In this document: in pieces, positions 56,151-64,000 of the stretch | Layout: every line of letters starts with the position of its first letter | Numbering within the stretch: position 1 is the stretch's first letter | Origin: Photorhabdus heterorhabditis | GTDB lineage: Bacteria > Pseudomonadota > Gammaproteobacteria > Enterobacterales > Enterobacteriaceae | Reading direction: 5' to 3' | Assembly: GCF_018448905.1 (NCBI RefSeq) | Contig: NZ_RCWA01000027.1 | Location: 1 to 64,000 of the forward strand | DNA: 64,000 nt | Notes under the pieces: model-generated | Told to the model about the DNA's origin: nothing | Database searches by the model: none | What the model saw: only the letters and a program-made list of their open reading frames with translations | Position numbers and translations under genes: made by a program

Positions 56151-58205
56151 ATGGAACTTAAAGCAACACAAATTGGCCGGCGTCTTGCTCAGCATCCCTA
56201 TAACCGGGTGCGATTGCTGAATGCAGGTATTGAAGTCAGTGGAGAAAAGCATCAATACCTTATCCCATTTAATCAGTTAATTGATATTCAGTGCAAACGG
56301 GGTATTGTCTGGGGTGAGCTGGAATTTGAATTGCTTGATGGACAAGCGGTTCGCCTTCATGGCACTGAATGGCAGCAAACACAGCGTTTTTATCATTATC
56401 TACTCGGTGAATGGCAAAAATGGAGCCAGGAAATGAGTGTTGTTAGTGCTAATGTACTGGCAGATCAGGTTAATGAAGTTAATAAAATTGGTCAGTTGGA
56501 TCGCTGGTTTAAAAAAGCTGATTTGTCCCAATTGCAACAGCGGATTCAGGCCGCATTTCAGGCTTTACCACTGCCATTACAACGTCTGGAACAATTTGAT
56601 AATTGCCGAGAAAATTATCAAATTTGTCTACATTGGGTTGAGAATGGCGAAAAATCTGTTGAAAAGATTAACCAGCAATGGACAGAGCGTATGCTGGGGC
56701 AATATCGTGATTTTTTTCAGCGGGTAGAAACCTCTTCTTTAAGCCTTCCTCAGAGCTTAGCTGTTGTTAATGGTGAAAATTCAGTGCTGGTGCTTGCTGG
56801 TGCTGGTAGCGGAAAAACAGCTGTGTTAGTGGCGAGGGTAGGATGGTTATTACTTCGCCAACAGACGATTCCCGAACAGATATTACTGTTAGCGTTTGAT
56901 AACCAGGGAGTTGATGAGATGAATGAACGAATTCATACTCGTCTTGGTGTGAAAGATATCGAAGCGAAAACATTTTATGCTTTGGCACTGCATATTATTC
57001 AGCAGGGAAGTAATAAAGTGCTTAAAATTAGCACATTGGAAACTGACGGGCAAAAGAGAAGAGATTTTCTGGTTAAACACTGGCAGCAACAATGCAGAGA
57101 GAAGAAAGCACAAGCTAAAGGTTGGCGGGAATGGCTGACAGAGGAGCTGAAATGGGAAATACCGGAAGGTGAATTTTGGTGTGATGAACAGCTTGTTAGC
57201 CGATTGTCAGGCAGGCTTGAATGTTGGCTGGAATTAATGCGTATGCACGGTGGTAGTCAAAAGGCGATGATAGAACAGGCTCAGGGAGAGTATCTGGAAC
57301 TGTTTCAAAAATGTGTTCGCTTGATGGGGCCTTTATTAAAAGCGTGGAAATCTGAATTAAAAACAGAATGTGCTGTTGATTACTCAGGGTTGATTCATCA
57401 GGCAGTTCATATTCTGGAGAAAGGACGATTTATTAGCCCGTGGAAGCATATTCTGGTCGATGAGTTTCAGGATATTTCGCCATTAAAGGCGAAATTGCTT
57501 ACCGCATTGCGGGCGCAAAATAGCCAAAGTTATTTGTTTGCTGTAGGGGATGACTGGCAGGCAATTTACCGTTTCAGTGGGGTGAAGTTGATATTACCCA
57601 CTGCTTTTGCTGATTATTTTGGTAAAGGGGCTGAATGTGTATTGGATACTTCTTATCGGTTTAATGATCGGATTGGTGAGATTGCTAATACCTTTGTACA
57701 ACAAAACCCAAATCAGTTAAACAAGCCACTAAATAGTTTGACTAAAGGTAACAAAAAATCAGTTGTAATCCTGCCAGAAGATCAACTTGAACCTTTGCTG
57801 AATAAAATGAGTTGCTATGTTACAGAGCAGGAAACGGTTTTGTTGTTAGCCCGCTATCACCACTTGAAACCTGAATTGCTGAAAAAAGCAACGACCCGCT
57901 GGCCTAAGCTTAAAATAGAATTTATGACTATTCATGCTTCGAAAGGGAAACAAGCGGATTATGTGATTATCCTTGGGTTACATCAGGGGAATGACGGTTT
58001 TCCTGCACTTGAAAGGGAATCGGTGGTGGAGCGGGTTTTATTGCCACAGTTGGAAAATTTTCCTGATGCAGAGGAGCGACGTCTTTTATATGTTGCATTA
58101 ACACGGGCGAAGAAGCAGGTGTGGTTGATGCAGGATAAGAAAAATCCATCTGTGTTTGTGCGTCAATTAGAACGGTTGGGGGGGCTTGCTCAGCGTAAGC
58201 CTTAA
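56151..58205 (+). CDS. helD: DNA helicase IV
   Basis: This 3'-5' superfamily 1 helicase is of the UvrD/Rep type. It has 684 residues, the same as E. coli HelD. Walker A is LAGAGSGKTAVLVARVGWLL near residue 217. Walker B is LVDEFQDISPLKAKLL; later motifs are GDDWQAIYRFSGV, SYRFNDRIGEIANT, TIHASKGKQADYVI and LLYVALTRAKKQVWLM. The N-terminal 160 residues are the HelD-specific region. It is divergent from yccS. Confidence 0.96.
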   Translation: MELKATQIGRRLAQHPYNRVRLLNAGIEVSGEKHQYLIPFNQLIDIQCKRGIVWGELEFELLDGQAVRLHGTEWQQTQRFYHYLLGEWQKWSQEMSVVSANVLADQVNEVNKIGQLDRWFKKADLSQLQQRIQAAFQALPLPLQRLEQFDNCRENYQICLHWVENGEKSVEKINQQWTERMLGQYRDFFQRVETSSLSLPQSLAVVNGENSVLVLAGAGSGKTAVLVARVGWLLLRQQTIPEQILLLAFDNQGVDEMNERIHTRLGVKDIEAKTFYALALHIIQQGSNKVLKISTLETDGQKRRDFLVKHWQQQCREKKAQAKGWREWLTEELKWEIPEGEFWCDEQLVSRLSGRLECWLELMRMHGGSQKAMIEQAQGEYLELFQKCVRLMGPLLKAWKSELKTECAVDYSGLIHQAVHILEKGRFISPWKHILVDEFQDISPLKAKLLTALRAQNSQSYLFAVGDDWQAIYRFSGVKLILPTAFADYFGKGAECVLDTSYRFNDRIGEIANTFVQQNPNQLNKPLNSLTKGNKKSVVILPEDQLEPLLNKMSCYVTEQETVLLLARYHHLKPELLKKATTRWPKLKIEFMTIHASKGKQADYVIILGLHQGNDGFPALERESVVERVLLPQLENFPDAEERRLLYVALTRAKKQVWLMQDKKNPSVFVRQLERLGGLAQRKP

Positions 58206-58254
58206 GGTATCTTTTGAAGAGAACATATTGCTCAACCATAAATATTATAAAGAT

Positions 58255-58713
58255 TTATTTCAGACGTTCATTCAGATAGTGTTGATAATCAGGGACCTGA
58301 ATATCTACTGACTGAGAAAACAATGGGGAATTAACAATAAAATCCGCAGTTGTCAGATTTGTTGCTACTGGGATATTCCATACTGTAGCAAGGCGCAGCA
58401 GTGCTTTTACATCAGGATCATGAGGAACGGCATTAAGTGGGTCCCAGAAAAATATTAGTACATCAATTTTTCCTTCTGAAATTAGGGAGCCAATTTGTTG
58501 ATCTCCGCCCATTGGTCCGCTAAGCATACTGGTGACTGACAATCCCGTTTCATTCTGGATCAGATTACCGGTTGTGCCGGTAGCATATAAATTATGTTTC
58601 TGAAGTAAATGCTGATGATTTTTGGACCAGACCAGCAGAGACGTTTTGCAGTGGTCGTGTGCAACAAGCGCTATATTTTTAGAGGCTGCTAGTGTACGGG
58701 TTGCCAATTTCAT
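58255..58713 (-). CDS. mgsA: methylglyoxal synthase
   Basis: This enzyme converts dihydroxyacetone phosphate to methylglyoxal, a bypass of lower glycolysis. It has 152 residues, as in E. coli. Markers are [10 protein letters not shown] with the active-site Asp/His, [30 protein letters not shown] and [20 protein letters not shown]. The product is removed by glyoxalases such as GloC earlier in the window. In E. coli yccT separates mgsA from yccU; here they are divergent neighbours. Confidence 0.97.
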   Translation of the reverse strand: MKLATRTLAASKNIALVAHDHCKTSLLVWSKNHQHLLQKHNLYATGTTGNLIQNETGLSVTSMLSGPMGGDQQIGSLISEGKIDVLIFFWDPLNAVPHDPDVKALLRLATVWNIPVATNLTTADFIVNSPLFSQSVDIQVPDYQHYLNERLK

Positions 58714-58828
58714 GTTGGTACCTTTGATAATCGTTATTTTCGATCATAGTAAATTGATAACAATGTTTATCATATACACTGTAATAAATAAACAAAGTAA
58801 AAATACTGAATTTGTAAGGAATGATACG

Positions 58829-59242
58829 ATGAATGATCAACGAATTGTGGACATATTAAAACAAGTGAAAACTATCGCACTGGTAGGTGCTAGTGAAAAA
58901 ACTGATCGTCCGAGCTATAAAGTTATGGCTTATTTATTGGAGCAAGGATACGAAGTTATTCCTGTTAGCCCGAAACTTGCTGGGCAGACACTGCTTGGGC
59001 AACACGTTTATGGACAGTTGGCAGATATTGCTCGACCTATTGATATGGTAGATGTATTCCGTAATGCTGAAGCTGCTTATGGTGTAGTTCAGGAAGCGAT
59101 AGATATCAAAGCAAAAGTGCTCTGGTTGCAATTGGGTGTTATTAACGAACAAGCGAAAGAATTGGCAGAAAAAGCAGGTATGGATATTGTGATGGATCGC
59201 TGCCCGAAAATTGAAATCCCAAGATTGGGGCTGGAAAAGTAA
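58829..59242 (+). CDS. yccU: CoA-binding domain protein YccU
   Basis: This 137-residue single-domain protein has a Rossmann-type CoA-binding fold. [20 protein letters not shown] carries the nucleotide loop, followed by [17 protein letters not shown] and [13 protein letters not shown]. The end [15 protein letters not shown] is conserved. The start ATG 58829 has TAAGGA upstream; the longer frame runs through mgsA. Its physiological role is not established. Confidence 0.93.
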   Translation: MNDQRIVDILKQVKTIALVGASEKTDRPSYKVMAYLLEQGYEVIPVSPKLAGQTLLGQHVYGQLADIARPIDMVDVFRNAEAAYGVVQEAIDIKAKVLWLQLGVINEQAKELAEKAGMDIVMDRCPKIEIPRLGLEK

Positions 59243-59797
59243 TATTCTCCAGTTTGCTACTGTTTAGTTTCCCATCAATGAGTGAACGGAGCTTGGCGCT
59301 AATGTCTAAGTTGCCCAAACTTAAGAGGTTGGGTGGGAAACATCACTAGGTTCCAAGTATATATGACTTATTCCTGACAAATATTTACAGGGTCCCGGAA
59401 TCATCCGTCTCTGGATATCTTATATACCCAATAGATTTCAAGATGGATCGCGACGGCAAGGGAGCGAATCCCCGGGAGCATAGATAACTATGTGACCGGG
59501 GTGAGTGAGTGCAGCCAACAAAGAAGCAACTTGAAAGATAACAGGTATAAACTCCATTTTTCACATTATATTACAATATATTAAGGAAAATTTAGCTATT
59601 TCTGCGACAGCTAAAAGCTACCAAATATTGCTATAAGATATGGTGTTTCTACTGCACCCTAATTTTGACCCTTTTTTATCGCCAAATAATAACCTATTGA
59701 TTTTTAATTAAAATAAAGTATCTCTTATAAAAAGGGTTTTTTCACTTTTTATGATTATACTCTTTAACAGTCAATGGATTAGAGTTAATATGCAACA
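59243..59797 (+). other. CRISPR leader and ERIC region
   Basis: Downstream of yccU lie ERIC copy 5 (59423-59549) and then about 240 AT-rich bases leading to the first CRISPR repeat. The stretch from about 59650 has CCCTTTTTTATCGCCAAATA and later AAAAAGGGTTTTTTCAC, paired C- and G-tract elements of the kind found in type I-F leaders, where IHF and Cas1-Cas2 act. I take it as the leader because the degenerate repeat is at the opposite end of the array. Confidence 0.65.
59423..59549 (+). repeat. ERIC element, copy 5 (127-base class)
   Basis: It runs from TATACCCAATAGATTTCAAG to GATAACAGGTATA. It has the short centre GGGAGCATAGATAACTATGT followed by GACCGGGG, like copy 1. Confidence 0.9.
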
Positions 59798-60246
59798 GTT
59801 CACTGCCGTACAGGCAGCTTAGAAAAAATTCATTACCCGATCAGATAACGTTAATTGCGTTCACTGCCGTACAGGCAGCTTAGAAAGTGCTACTCGATAA
59901 GTCCCCCCGGTTTATCGGGTTCACTGCCGTACAGGCAGCTTAGAAAATTCGCAACGATCTGGATGAACTGGCGGTAGTGTTCACTGCCGTACAGGCAGCT
60001 TAGAAACAGATAACAGCGAATATATGAAATTAAAACAGGTTCACTGCCGTACAGGCAGCTTAGAAAGTATCATCCGATAACAAACTCAGCGTTGGACGGT
60101 TCACTGCCGTACAGGCAGCTTAGAAACAGTCGGCGTTCCGCTTCCATATCCGCATAGAGTTCACTGCCGTACAGGCAGCTTAGAAATGTTTTGATTGGTA
60201 TTGGTGAAATTTTTGGTTGTTCACTGCCGTACAGGCAGCTTAGAAG
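59798..60246 (+). CRISPR. type I-F CRISPR array, 8 repeats and 7 spacers
   Basis: The 28-base repeat starts GTTCACTGCCGTACAGGCAG and ends CTTAGAAA, which is the I-F family repeat with stem CTGCC/GGCAG and the eight-base crRNA handle at its 3' end. Repeats begin at 59798, 59859, 59919, 59979, 60039, 60099, 60159 and 60219. Spacers are 32 bases except the first (59826-59858), which is 33. The first seven repeats are identical; the eighth ends in AAG instead of AAA. This puts the leader on the left and the oldest spacer (60187-60218) on the right. No cas gene lies in the window, so Cas proteins must come from elsewhere. Confidence 0.98.
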
Positions 60247-60292
60247 ATGGTGAAACACGACGAATATTAGAGATGGAAATCCGTAAGACATT

Positions 60293-60424
60293 ATGGATAT
60301 GCATCATATTTTTGTGGCAATGGCAACATCTATTACTGAAGTTGGTAGGGATCATGATTATGATTGGAACATTGCTGAACTGGGTTCAACGCGCTCGTTG
60401 ATACAACTTGTCGAATGTATTTAA
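60293..60424 (+). CDS. possible small or remnant frame after the CRISPR array (43 aa)
   Basis: ATG 60293 opens a 43-codon frame, MDMHHIFVAMATSITEVGRD then HDYDWNIAELGSTRSLIQL, closing at TAA 60422-60424. The composition looks protein-like, but no ribosome site is visible. It may be the tail of a gene interrupted by or lost next to the array. I do not recognise it. Confidence 0.25.
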   Translation: MDMHHIFVAMATSITEVGRDHDYDWNIAELGSTRSLIQLVECI

Positions 60425-60492
60425 AGCAATAGGCAAAAAGAGGCACAGATGCTTAGGTGGTACAAGTAGTTTAAAAACACAATAAAGGTTAG

Positions 60493-60813
60493 TTAATTGC
60501 GTAGTCGTGGAGCCAGTAACTGATTGCGGATGGATTCTGCTAGCTCGTCCAGAGAAGGTTGTTCTGGATGGTCATCTGATGTTTCGTAGGCTAATTGCGC
60601 TTCGGCTAAATAAGTATGTACGGGTTGGCCGTCGTCATCTTCCATCACAACATGATACCAAGGAGCAGAACGCAAAGCAGCATTGGATGCAATGTCATCC
60701 TCTTGAGGTTGTTCCAGAGAATATTCCACATCAATGTCTACGATCACTCCCAAATACCCCAGAAGCTTGTGACGTACTTGTTGGCCGATACCGAATTTGC
60801 TGGCGATAATCAT
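60493..60813 (-). CDS. hspQ: heat shock protein HspQ
   Basis: HspQ binds hemimethylated oriC DNA and acts as an adaptor or activator for Lon. The 106-residue protein starts [20 protein letters not shown] and has [11 protein letters not shown] and [20 protein letters not shown], all typical. TTGGAGGTGACT directly precedes ATG 60813. In E. coli rlmI lies between hspQ and yccX; here only 223 bases separate them and rlmI is absent. Confidence 0.95.
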   Translation of the reverse strand: MIIASKFGIGQQVRHKLLGYLGVIVDIDVEYSLEQPQEDDIASNAALRSAPWYHVVMEDDDGQPVHTYLAEAQLAYETSDDHPEQPSLDELAESIRNQLLAPRLRN

Positions 60814-61036
60814 AGTCACCTCCAAAGAGATTTTGTTTTGACACTGATATAGGGGCAATAAGGTGAATTACAAGAGCATACCCGGTAGTTGAAGTCATTT
60901 TTTGCTTTAATTGCGAGTGTGGCTCTATCTATTATTTCAGGTTAGCTGTAGTAAATATAAAACACAACCAAGAATAGTGTGCTTAACTACATATGTGAGC
61001 GATACCGCAAGGTGACAGGGTAGATAGGAACTAATT

Positions 61037-61315
61037 ATGATTAAATATGGGTTAATAATTTATGTTTATGGTTGGGTTCAAGGGGTTGGATTTCGCTATC
61101 AGACTTTTCGTTGGGCGAAATCTAATAAACTGACCGGCTATGTCTGTAATTTGCATGATGGTAGTGTCAAAATTGTAGCTTATGGTGATGTTGAACAACT
61201 GAATAAATTAACCCACTGGTTGGAACAAGGGGGACCACCAGGAGCGCGAATAGATAGTTTTTCGTCTCAGCCCTGTGCAGTGGAGGATATTGCAGATTTT
61301 AGCGTCCACCACTGA
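61037..61315 (+). CDS. yccX: acylphosphatase YccX
   Basis: This small enzyme (92 residues) hydrolyses acylphosphates. The phosphate-binding loop with the catalytic Arg is GWVQGVGFRYQT, and the catalytic Asn lies in GYVCNLHDGSVKIVAYGD. This follows the general acylphosphatase pattern. tusE, on the other strand, ends 13 bases away. Confidence 0.95.
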   Translation: MIKYGLIIYVYGWVQGVGFRYQTFRWAKSNKLTGYVCNLHDGSVKIVAYGDVEQLNKLTHWLEQGGPPGARIDSFSSQPCAVEDIADFSVHH

Positions 61316-61328
61316 ATTAGGTTATTAA

Positions 61329-61658
61329 TCAGATGCATTTTACCGGTTTTGGCAGCCCTGCAATTTTAGTTGCCTGCTTTGCCGGACCTTTGGGAAATAA
61401 GTGGTAAAGATAGCGGCTGTTGCCTTTTTCTTCACCATACTTTTGTGCGATTGCTTTTACCAGCATACGGATAGCTGGGGATGTATTAAATTCATCATAA
61501 AATTCCCTAACAAAACGAATGACTTCCCAGTGTTGTTCAGTCAAAGCGATTGCTTCCTGCTCGGCGAGAAGTGAAGCTATTGCTTCCTGCCAGTCACTGC
61601 TATTTTTCAGATAACCCTGCGCATCGGTTTCGATCTCACGACCGTCGAATACCAACAT
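61329..61658 (-). CDS. tusE: sulfur relay protein TusE
   Basis: TusE takes sulfur from TusBCD and passes it to MnmA for 2-thiouridine in tRNA wobble positions. It has 109 residues from ATG 61658, as in E. coli. The end [19 protein letters not shown] carries the sulfur-carrying Cys as the next-to-last residue. [20 protein letters not shown] and [14 protein letters not shown] are the DsrC-family motifs. The frame runs further upstream, but those residues are not conserved. Confidence 0.96.
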   Translation of the reverse strand: MLVFDGREIETDAQGYLKNSSDWQEAIASLLAEQEAIALTEQHWEVIRFVREFYDEFNTSPAIRMLVKAIAQKYGEEKGNSRYLYHLFPKGPAKQATKIAGLPKPVKCI

Positions 61659-61840
61659 AATTATTTCACCATCAAAGAAAGACAGTAGTAATCTAGCAAA
61701 AATCACCTTTATGCCCAAGAATGGCATGCACATATGCGGATAAAATAAGCCAACAGCAGTGGAAAAGAATAAATTTACGGCAATCGAACAGGAGGAGGCT
61801 TTACATCTGTCTCGGTGGTGTTTATAGTGCACGCCATTGC

Positions 61841-61928
61841 GGAGGGGTGGCCGAGCGGCTTAAGGCAGCGGTCTTGAAAACCGCCGATGGGAAACCATCC
61901 GAGAGTTCGAATCTCTCCTCCTCCGCCA
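61841..61928 (+). tRNA. serT: tRNA-Ser (anticodon UGA)
   Basis: The cloverleaf is complete. Acceptor GGAGGGG pairs with CTCCTCC, followed by G and encoded CCA. The D arm is GCCGAGCGGCTTAAGGC and the anticodon stem GCGGT-CTTGAAA-ACCGC carries TGA. A long variable arm (GATGGGAAACCATC) is typical of tRNA-Ser, and the T arm contains GAGTTCGAATCTC. E. coli serT lies at the same place, after tusE and yccA. It serves as the attachment site of the P4-like remnant that follows. Confidence 0.97.
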
Positions 61929-62040
61929 ATCACACTCCTAACAACATCTACTAAAGTCTCCCAAACCCAGTTAAATCAAGTCTTAGCGCAAAATCTCAAT
62001 ACCCCAAAGTCTACTACTGTCTTCCTAAATCTCTACAATT

Positions 62041-62092
62041 TGTTGTATAGTTTTTTGTATAGAATTTCTCTCTACAATTTTTCTATACAACA
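62041..62092. repeat. inverted repeat at the integrase promoter
   Basis: TGTTGTATAG (62041-62050) and CTATACAACA (62083-62092) are perfect 10-base inverted arms. A further TTGTATAGA lies between them. It is just upstream of the integrase remnant, where arm-binding or autoregulatory sites would be expected. Confidence 0.5.
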
Positions 62093-62102
62093 TTGGTGAT
62101 TT

Positions 62103-62370
62103 ATGAAGCTGACGGATCTGGCTATCAAATGAGCCAAACCCTGCCGAAAAAATGAAAATGCGCCATACTCATATAGTGCCATTATCAAAGCAAGTTATCG
62201 ATTTATTGAAGCAAATTCAGCCTATCAGCGGCAGTTATCAGTGTGTTTTCCCAAACCGGACAGATTACAGAAAGCATATAGCTGATATGGCAATCAATAC
62301 CATGATCCGCCGTATGGGATATTCAGGGTGAGCGACAGGCCACGGCTTCCGACACACCGTGAATATGTGG
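62103..62370 (+). pseudogene. P4-type tyrosine integrase, collapsed remnant
   Basis: ATG 62103 reads MKLTDLAIK-stop-AKP, the standard P4 integrase N-terminus with a nonsense codon at position 10. After a few codons the sequence jumps to the C-terminal catalytic part: MRHTHIVPLSKQVIDLLKQI, CVFPNRTDYRK, INTMIRRMGYSG-stop, then ATGHGFR with the H-x-x-R motif in another frame. The middle of about 250 codons is deleted. It lies 174 bases after tRNA-Ser in the same orientation, as intact P4-like elements do. Confidence 0.88.
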
Positions 62371-63745
62371 CATCGATATCCCAGAAAAGGGTAAACATGG
62401 CTCTTGTCCTGTCTGTGGTGGCACTGACCGTTTCCACTTTATCGACGATCACCACCACGGCAACTGGCATTGCCTTTGCCAGAACCCAAGCTAGCCAAAA
62501 CGCCGATTCATAGCGCTAAACCGATCGCAGAACTGGTTGCTACTACTGTTACGGGTGAATCTCAATATCTGGTGAAAAAGGGATTGCAATGTTCCAATCA
62601 GCGGTTGTTAAAAGACGGTTCGTTATTGCTGGTCACTCAAATGATGGACGGCACAATCACGGGCACACAGGTCATCAAGCCGAACGGCGAAAAACGCCTT
62701 GTTGCAGGTACACAGAAAAAAGGCAGTTTTATCCCGATTACTGAGATTACCGGAACGCCAGACACAATCATCATTACCGAAGGTTACGCTACAGCTTTAA
62801 CTGTCAGTCAACTACATAAAGGCGTGATACTGGCAGCGATTGATGAAAGCAACCTATTGATTGTTGCCGAGCAGGTTAGAGCGCAGTGTCCAAACTCATT
62901 ATTGCTGCTGATAATCACTGGCACGAATCAAAAGAGCGGGACAAAAACGGCAGGCTGGAAAGAACGTTGGTAAGTTAGCGGCAGAGAAAACCGTTGAAAA
63001 CCCACGGGAAAGGGCGTTAATTGTTGGTTATTCGCTGATCATCCTGCCAGACTAAACTCGCTATGTGGGCGACGGATCAGGCATCAAGGCGATTACAGGT
63101 GGAGATAAAGTTGCCATCGATCCAAAACATAAACAGCCCTATTCAACCCGTATTTCAGTGGTGGTACAGGCGGTGAATAACAACGCTATGAGTTTCAGTG
63201 ATCGCAGTGGTGGCGTGTCACGGAGTCGCGTGATTTTTAATTTTTCCGAAGTCGTGCCGGAAAATGAACGCGATCCACTTCTGCGGAATAAAATTGCGGC
63301 AGAATTGCCCGTGATTATCCGGCATCTGCTGCATCGGTTTGTTGATCCACAATCAGCAAAGCGTTTACTGGCAGAACAATAAAAATCTGCGGAGGCGCTG
63401 GATATCAAACGCGGCACAGATCCACTGGTCGATTTTTGTGGTTATCTTATTGCTTCCCATGAAGCTGACGGCCTGTTAATCGGCAATGCGGAAATTATGC
63501 CGTTCAACCCTCGTAAGTACCTTTATCACACCTATCTTGCTTATATGAAAGCAATAACCTGAACAAACCTGTTTCTGTGACTCGTTTAGGAATGGATATG
63601 CCGGGCGCACTAGCAGAATACAGCCAGCAATATTTACGCAAGAAAAGCAAACAGGGCAGGGCATTCGTAGCAATCTGAGCTTGAATTTTGATAGCGCTAT
63701 CGAATGGATGTCGAAACTGACAAGGAATAGTCAGCCAGAAGAATA
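62371..63745 (+). pseudogene. P4-type alpha primase/helicase, multiply broken
   Basis: The N-terminal zinc-binding piece reads IDIPEKGKHGSCPVCGGTDR then FHFIDDHHHGNWHCLCQN, ending in TAG 62492. A primase/Toprim-like piece follows (TGTQVIKPNGEKRLVAG, DTIIITEGYATALTVSQL), with a frameshift near 62920 into AADNHWHESKERDKNG. The C-terminal D5-type helicase part is RYVGDGSGIKAITGGDKVAI, NNNAMSFSDRSGGVSRSRVI, then ADPLVDFCGYL-like sequence and NPRKYLYHTYLAYM, with stops at 63056, 63380 and 63560. The Walker A region is missing through an internal deletion. The gene cannot make a working replication protein. Confidence 0.88.
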
Positions 63746-63788
63746 ATTTTTTTCTGATTACAGCCATTTTTCAAAGAAATATAAAAAA

Positions 63789-63926
63789 GTGTTCACCACT
63801 GTTCACCTTTTTTCTGGTTGGAGGTGAACGGTTGGGTGAAGAGTATTGAAGAGTTTAATTTCAACTCATCACCATTTAATGGTATGAATTTAAATAAAAT
63901 TATTCAAAGGTGAACAGGGTGAACAG
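63789..63926. other. P4-like origin iterons (GGTGAACAG)
   Basis: Two tandem GGTGAACAG copies lie at 63909-63917 and 63918-63926. An inverted copy CTGTTCACC is at 63799-63807, with near-copies GTTCACC at 63791-63797 and GGTGAACGG at 63823-63831. GGTGAACAG is the type I iteron bound by the P4 alpha protein at ori and crr. Their position just after the primase/helicase remnant fits a P4 replication control region. Confidence 0.65.
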
Positions 63927-64000
63927 TTTTACCCATAATTCTTTAATAGGGAGGGGGGTAGATAAAAATGTTTTCTCTGGCAGGTGATCTTTCAGCTCTC

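Noticed and set aside
60070-60291. Minus-strand frame with repeated LSCLYGSE peptide
   Set aside because: It is the translation of CRISPR repeats and spacers, not a repeat protein.
61721-61954. 77-codon frame across tRNA-Ser
   Set aside because: It crosses the whole tRNA gene and has no independent coding evidence.

Overview
This window is a piece of an enterobacterial chromosome, most likely Photorhabdus or a close Morganellaceae relative such as Xenorhabdus. The core genes follow the Escherichia coli order near 20-22 min (ldtD-mepK-gloC-aspC-ompF-asnS-pncB-pepN-pyrD-zapC-ycbX-rlmL-uup-pqiABC-rmf-fabA-ycbZ-matP-ompA-sulA-tfoX-yccS-helD-mgsA-yccU-hspQ-yccX-tusE-serT). Base composition is AT-leaning, five ERIC elements are scattered between genes, and the accessory genes (a phage-tail-like sheath fragment, a type IVb pilus operon, MGT-type glycosyltransferases) fit that group. 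The genus is inferred; no database was searched.

Region 1 (1-16.3 kb) is accessory. It opens with the 5' end of an Rpn-family nuclease gene, then decayed DNA: a nameless coding fragment, an IS transposase tail and an orphan piece resembling the contractile-tail sheath of Photorhabdus virulence cassettes. A ten-gene type IVb pilus operon follows (pilS-pilU-pilV-pilM-pilL'-pilN-pilO-pilP-pilQ-pilR): major pilin, prepilin peptidase, minor pilin/adhesin, accessory membrane protein, short TcpQ-domain protein, lipoprotein secretin, alignment proteins, ATPase and platform protein. After it come a DMT-family exporter and a divergent pair of a TetR regulator and a FAD monooxygenase sharing a palindromic operator candidate.

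Region 2 (16.5-33.3 kb) is core: murein genes ldtD and mepK with gloC, aspC, two tandem OmpF/OmpC-type porins with duplicated OmpR-like upstream boxes, asnS, pncB, pepN, pyrD and zapC. An orphan lipoprotein gene sits between pepN and pyrD.

Region 3 (33.3-36.9 kb) interrupts zapC-ycbX. Two tandem glycosyltransferase genes are followed by the eroded 5' end of a third copy and a second copy of the zapC 3' end, so the island grew by duplication and carries its own footprint.

Region 4 (36.9-61.9 kb) is core again: ycbX, rlmL, uup, the pqiABC lipid-transport operon, rmf, fabA with FabR- and FadR-like sites, ycbZ, matP, ompA, sulA with a perfect LexA box, tfoX, yccS, helD, mgsA and yccU. Then come a type I-F CRISPR array (8 repeats, 7 spacers, no cas genes in the window), hspQ, yccX, tusE and tRNA-Ser(UGA). 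The E. coli neighbours yccF and rlmI are absent from their usual slots.

Region 5 (61.9-64 kb) is a P4-like satellite remnant at the tRNA-Ser 3' end: a collapsed integrase, a broken alpha-type primase/helicase, and GGTGAACAG iterons like those of the P4 origin.
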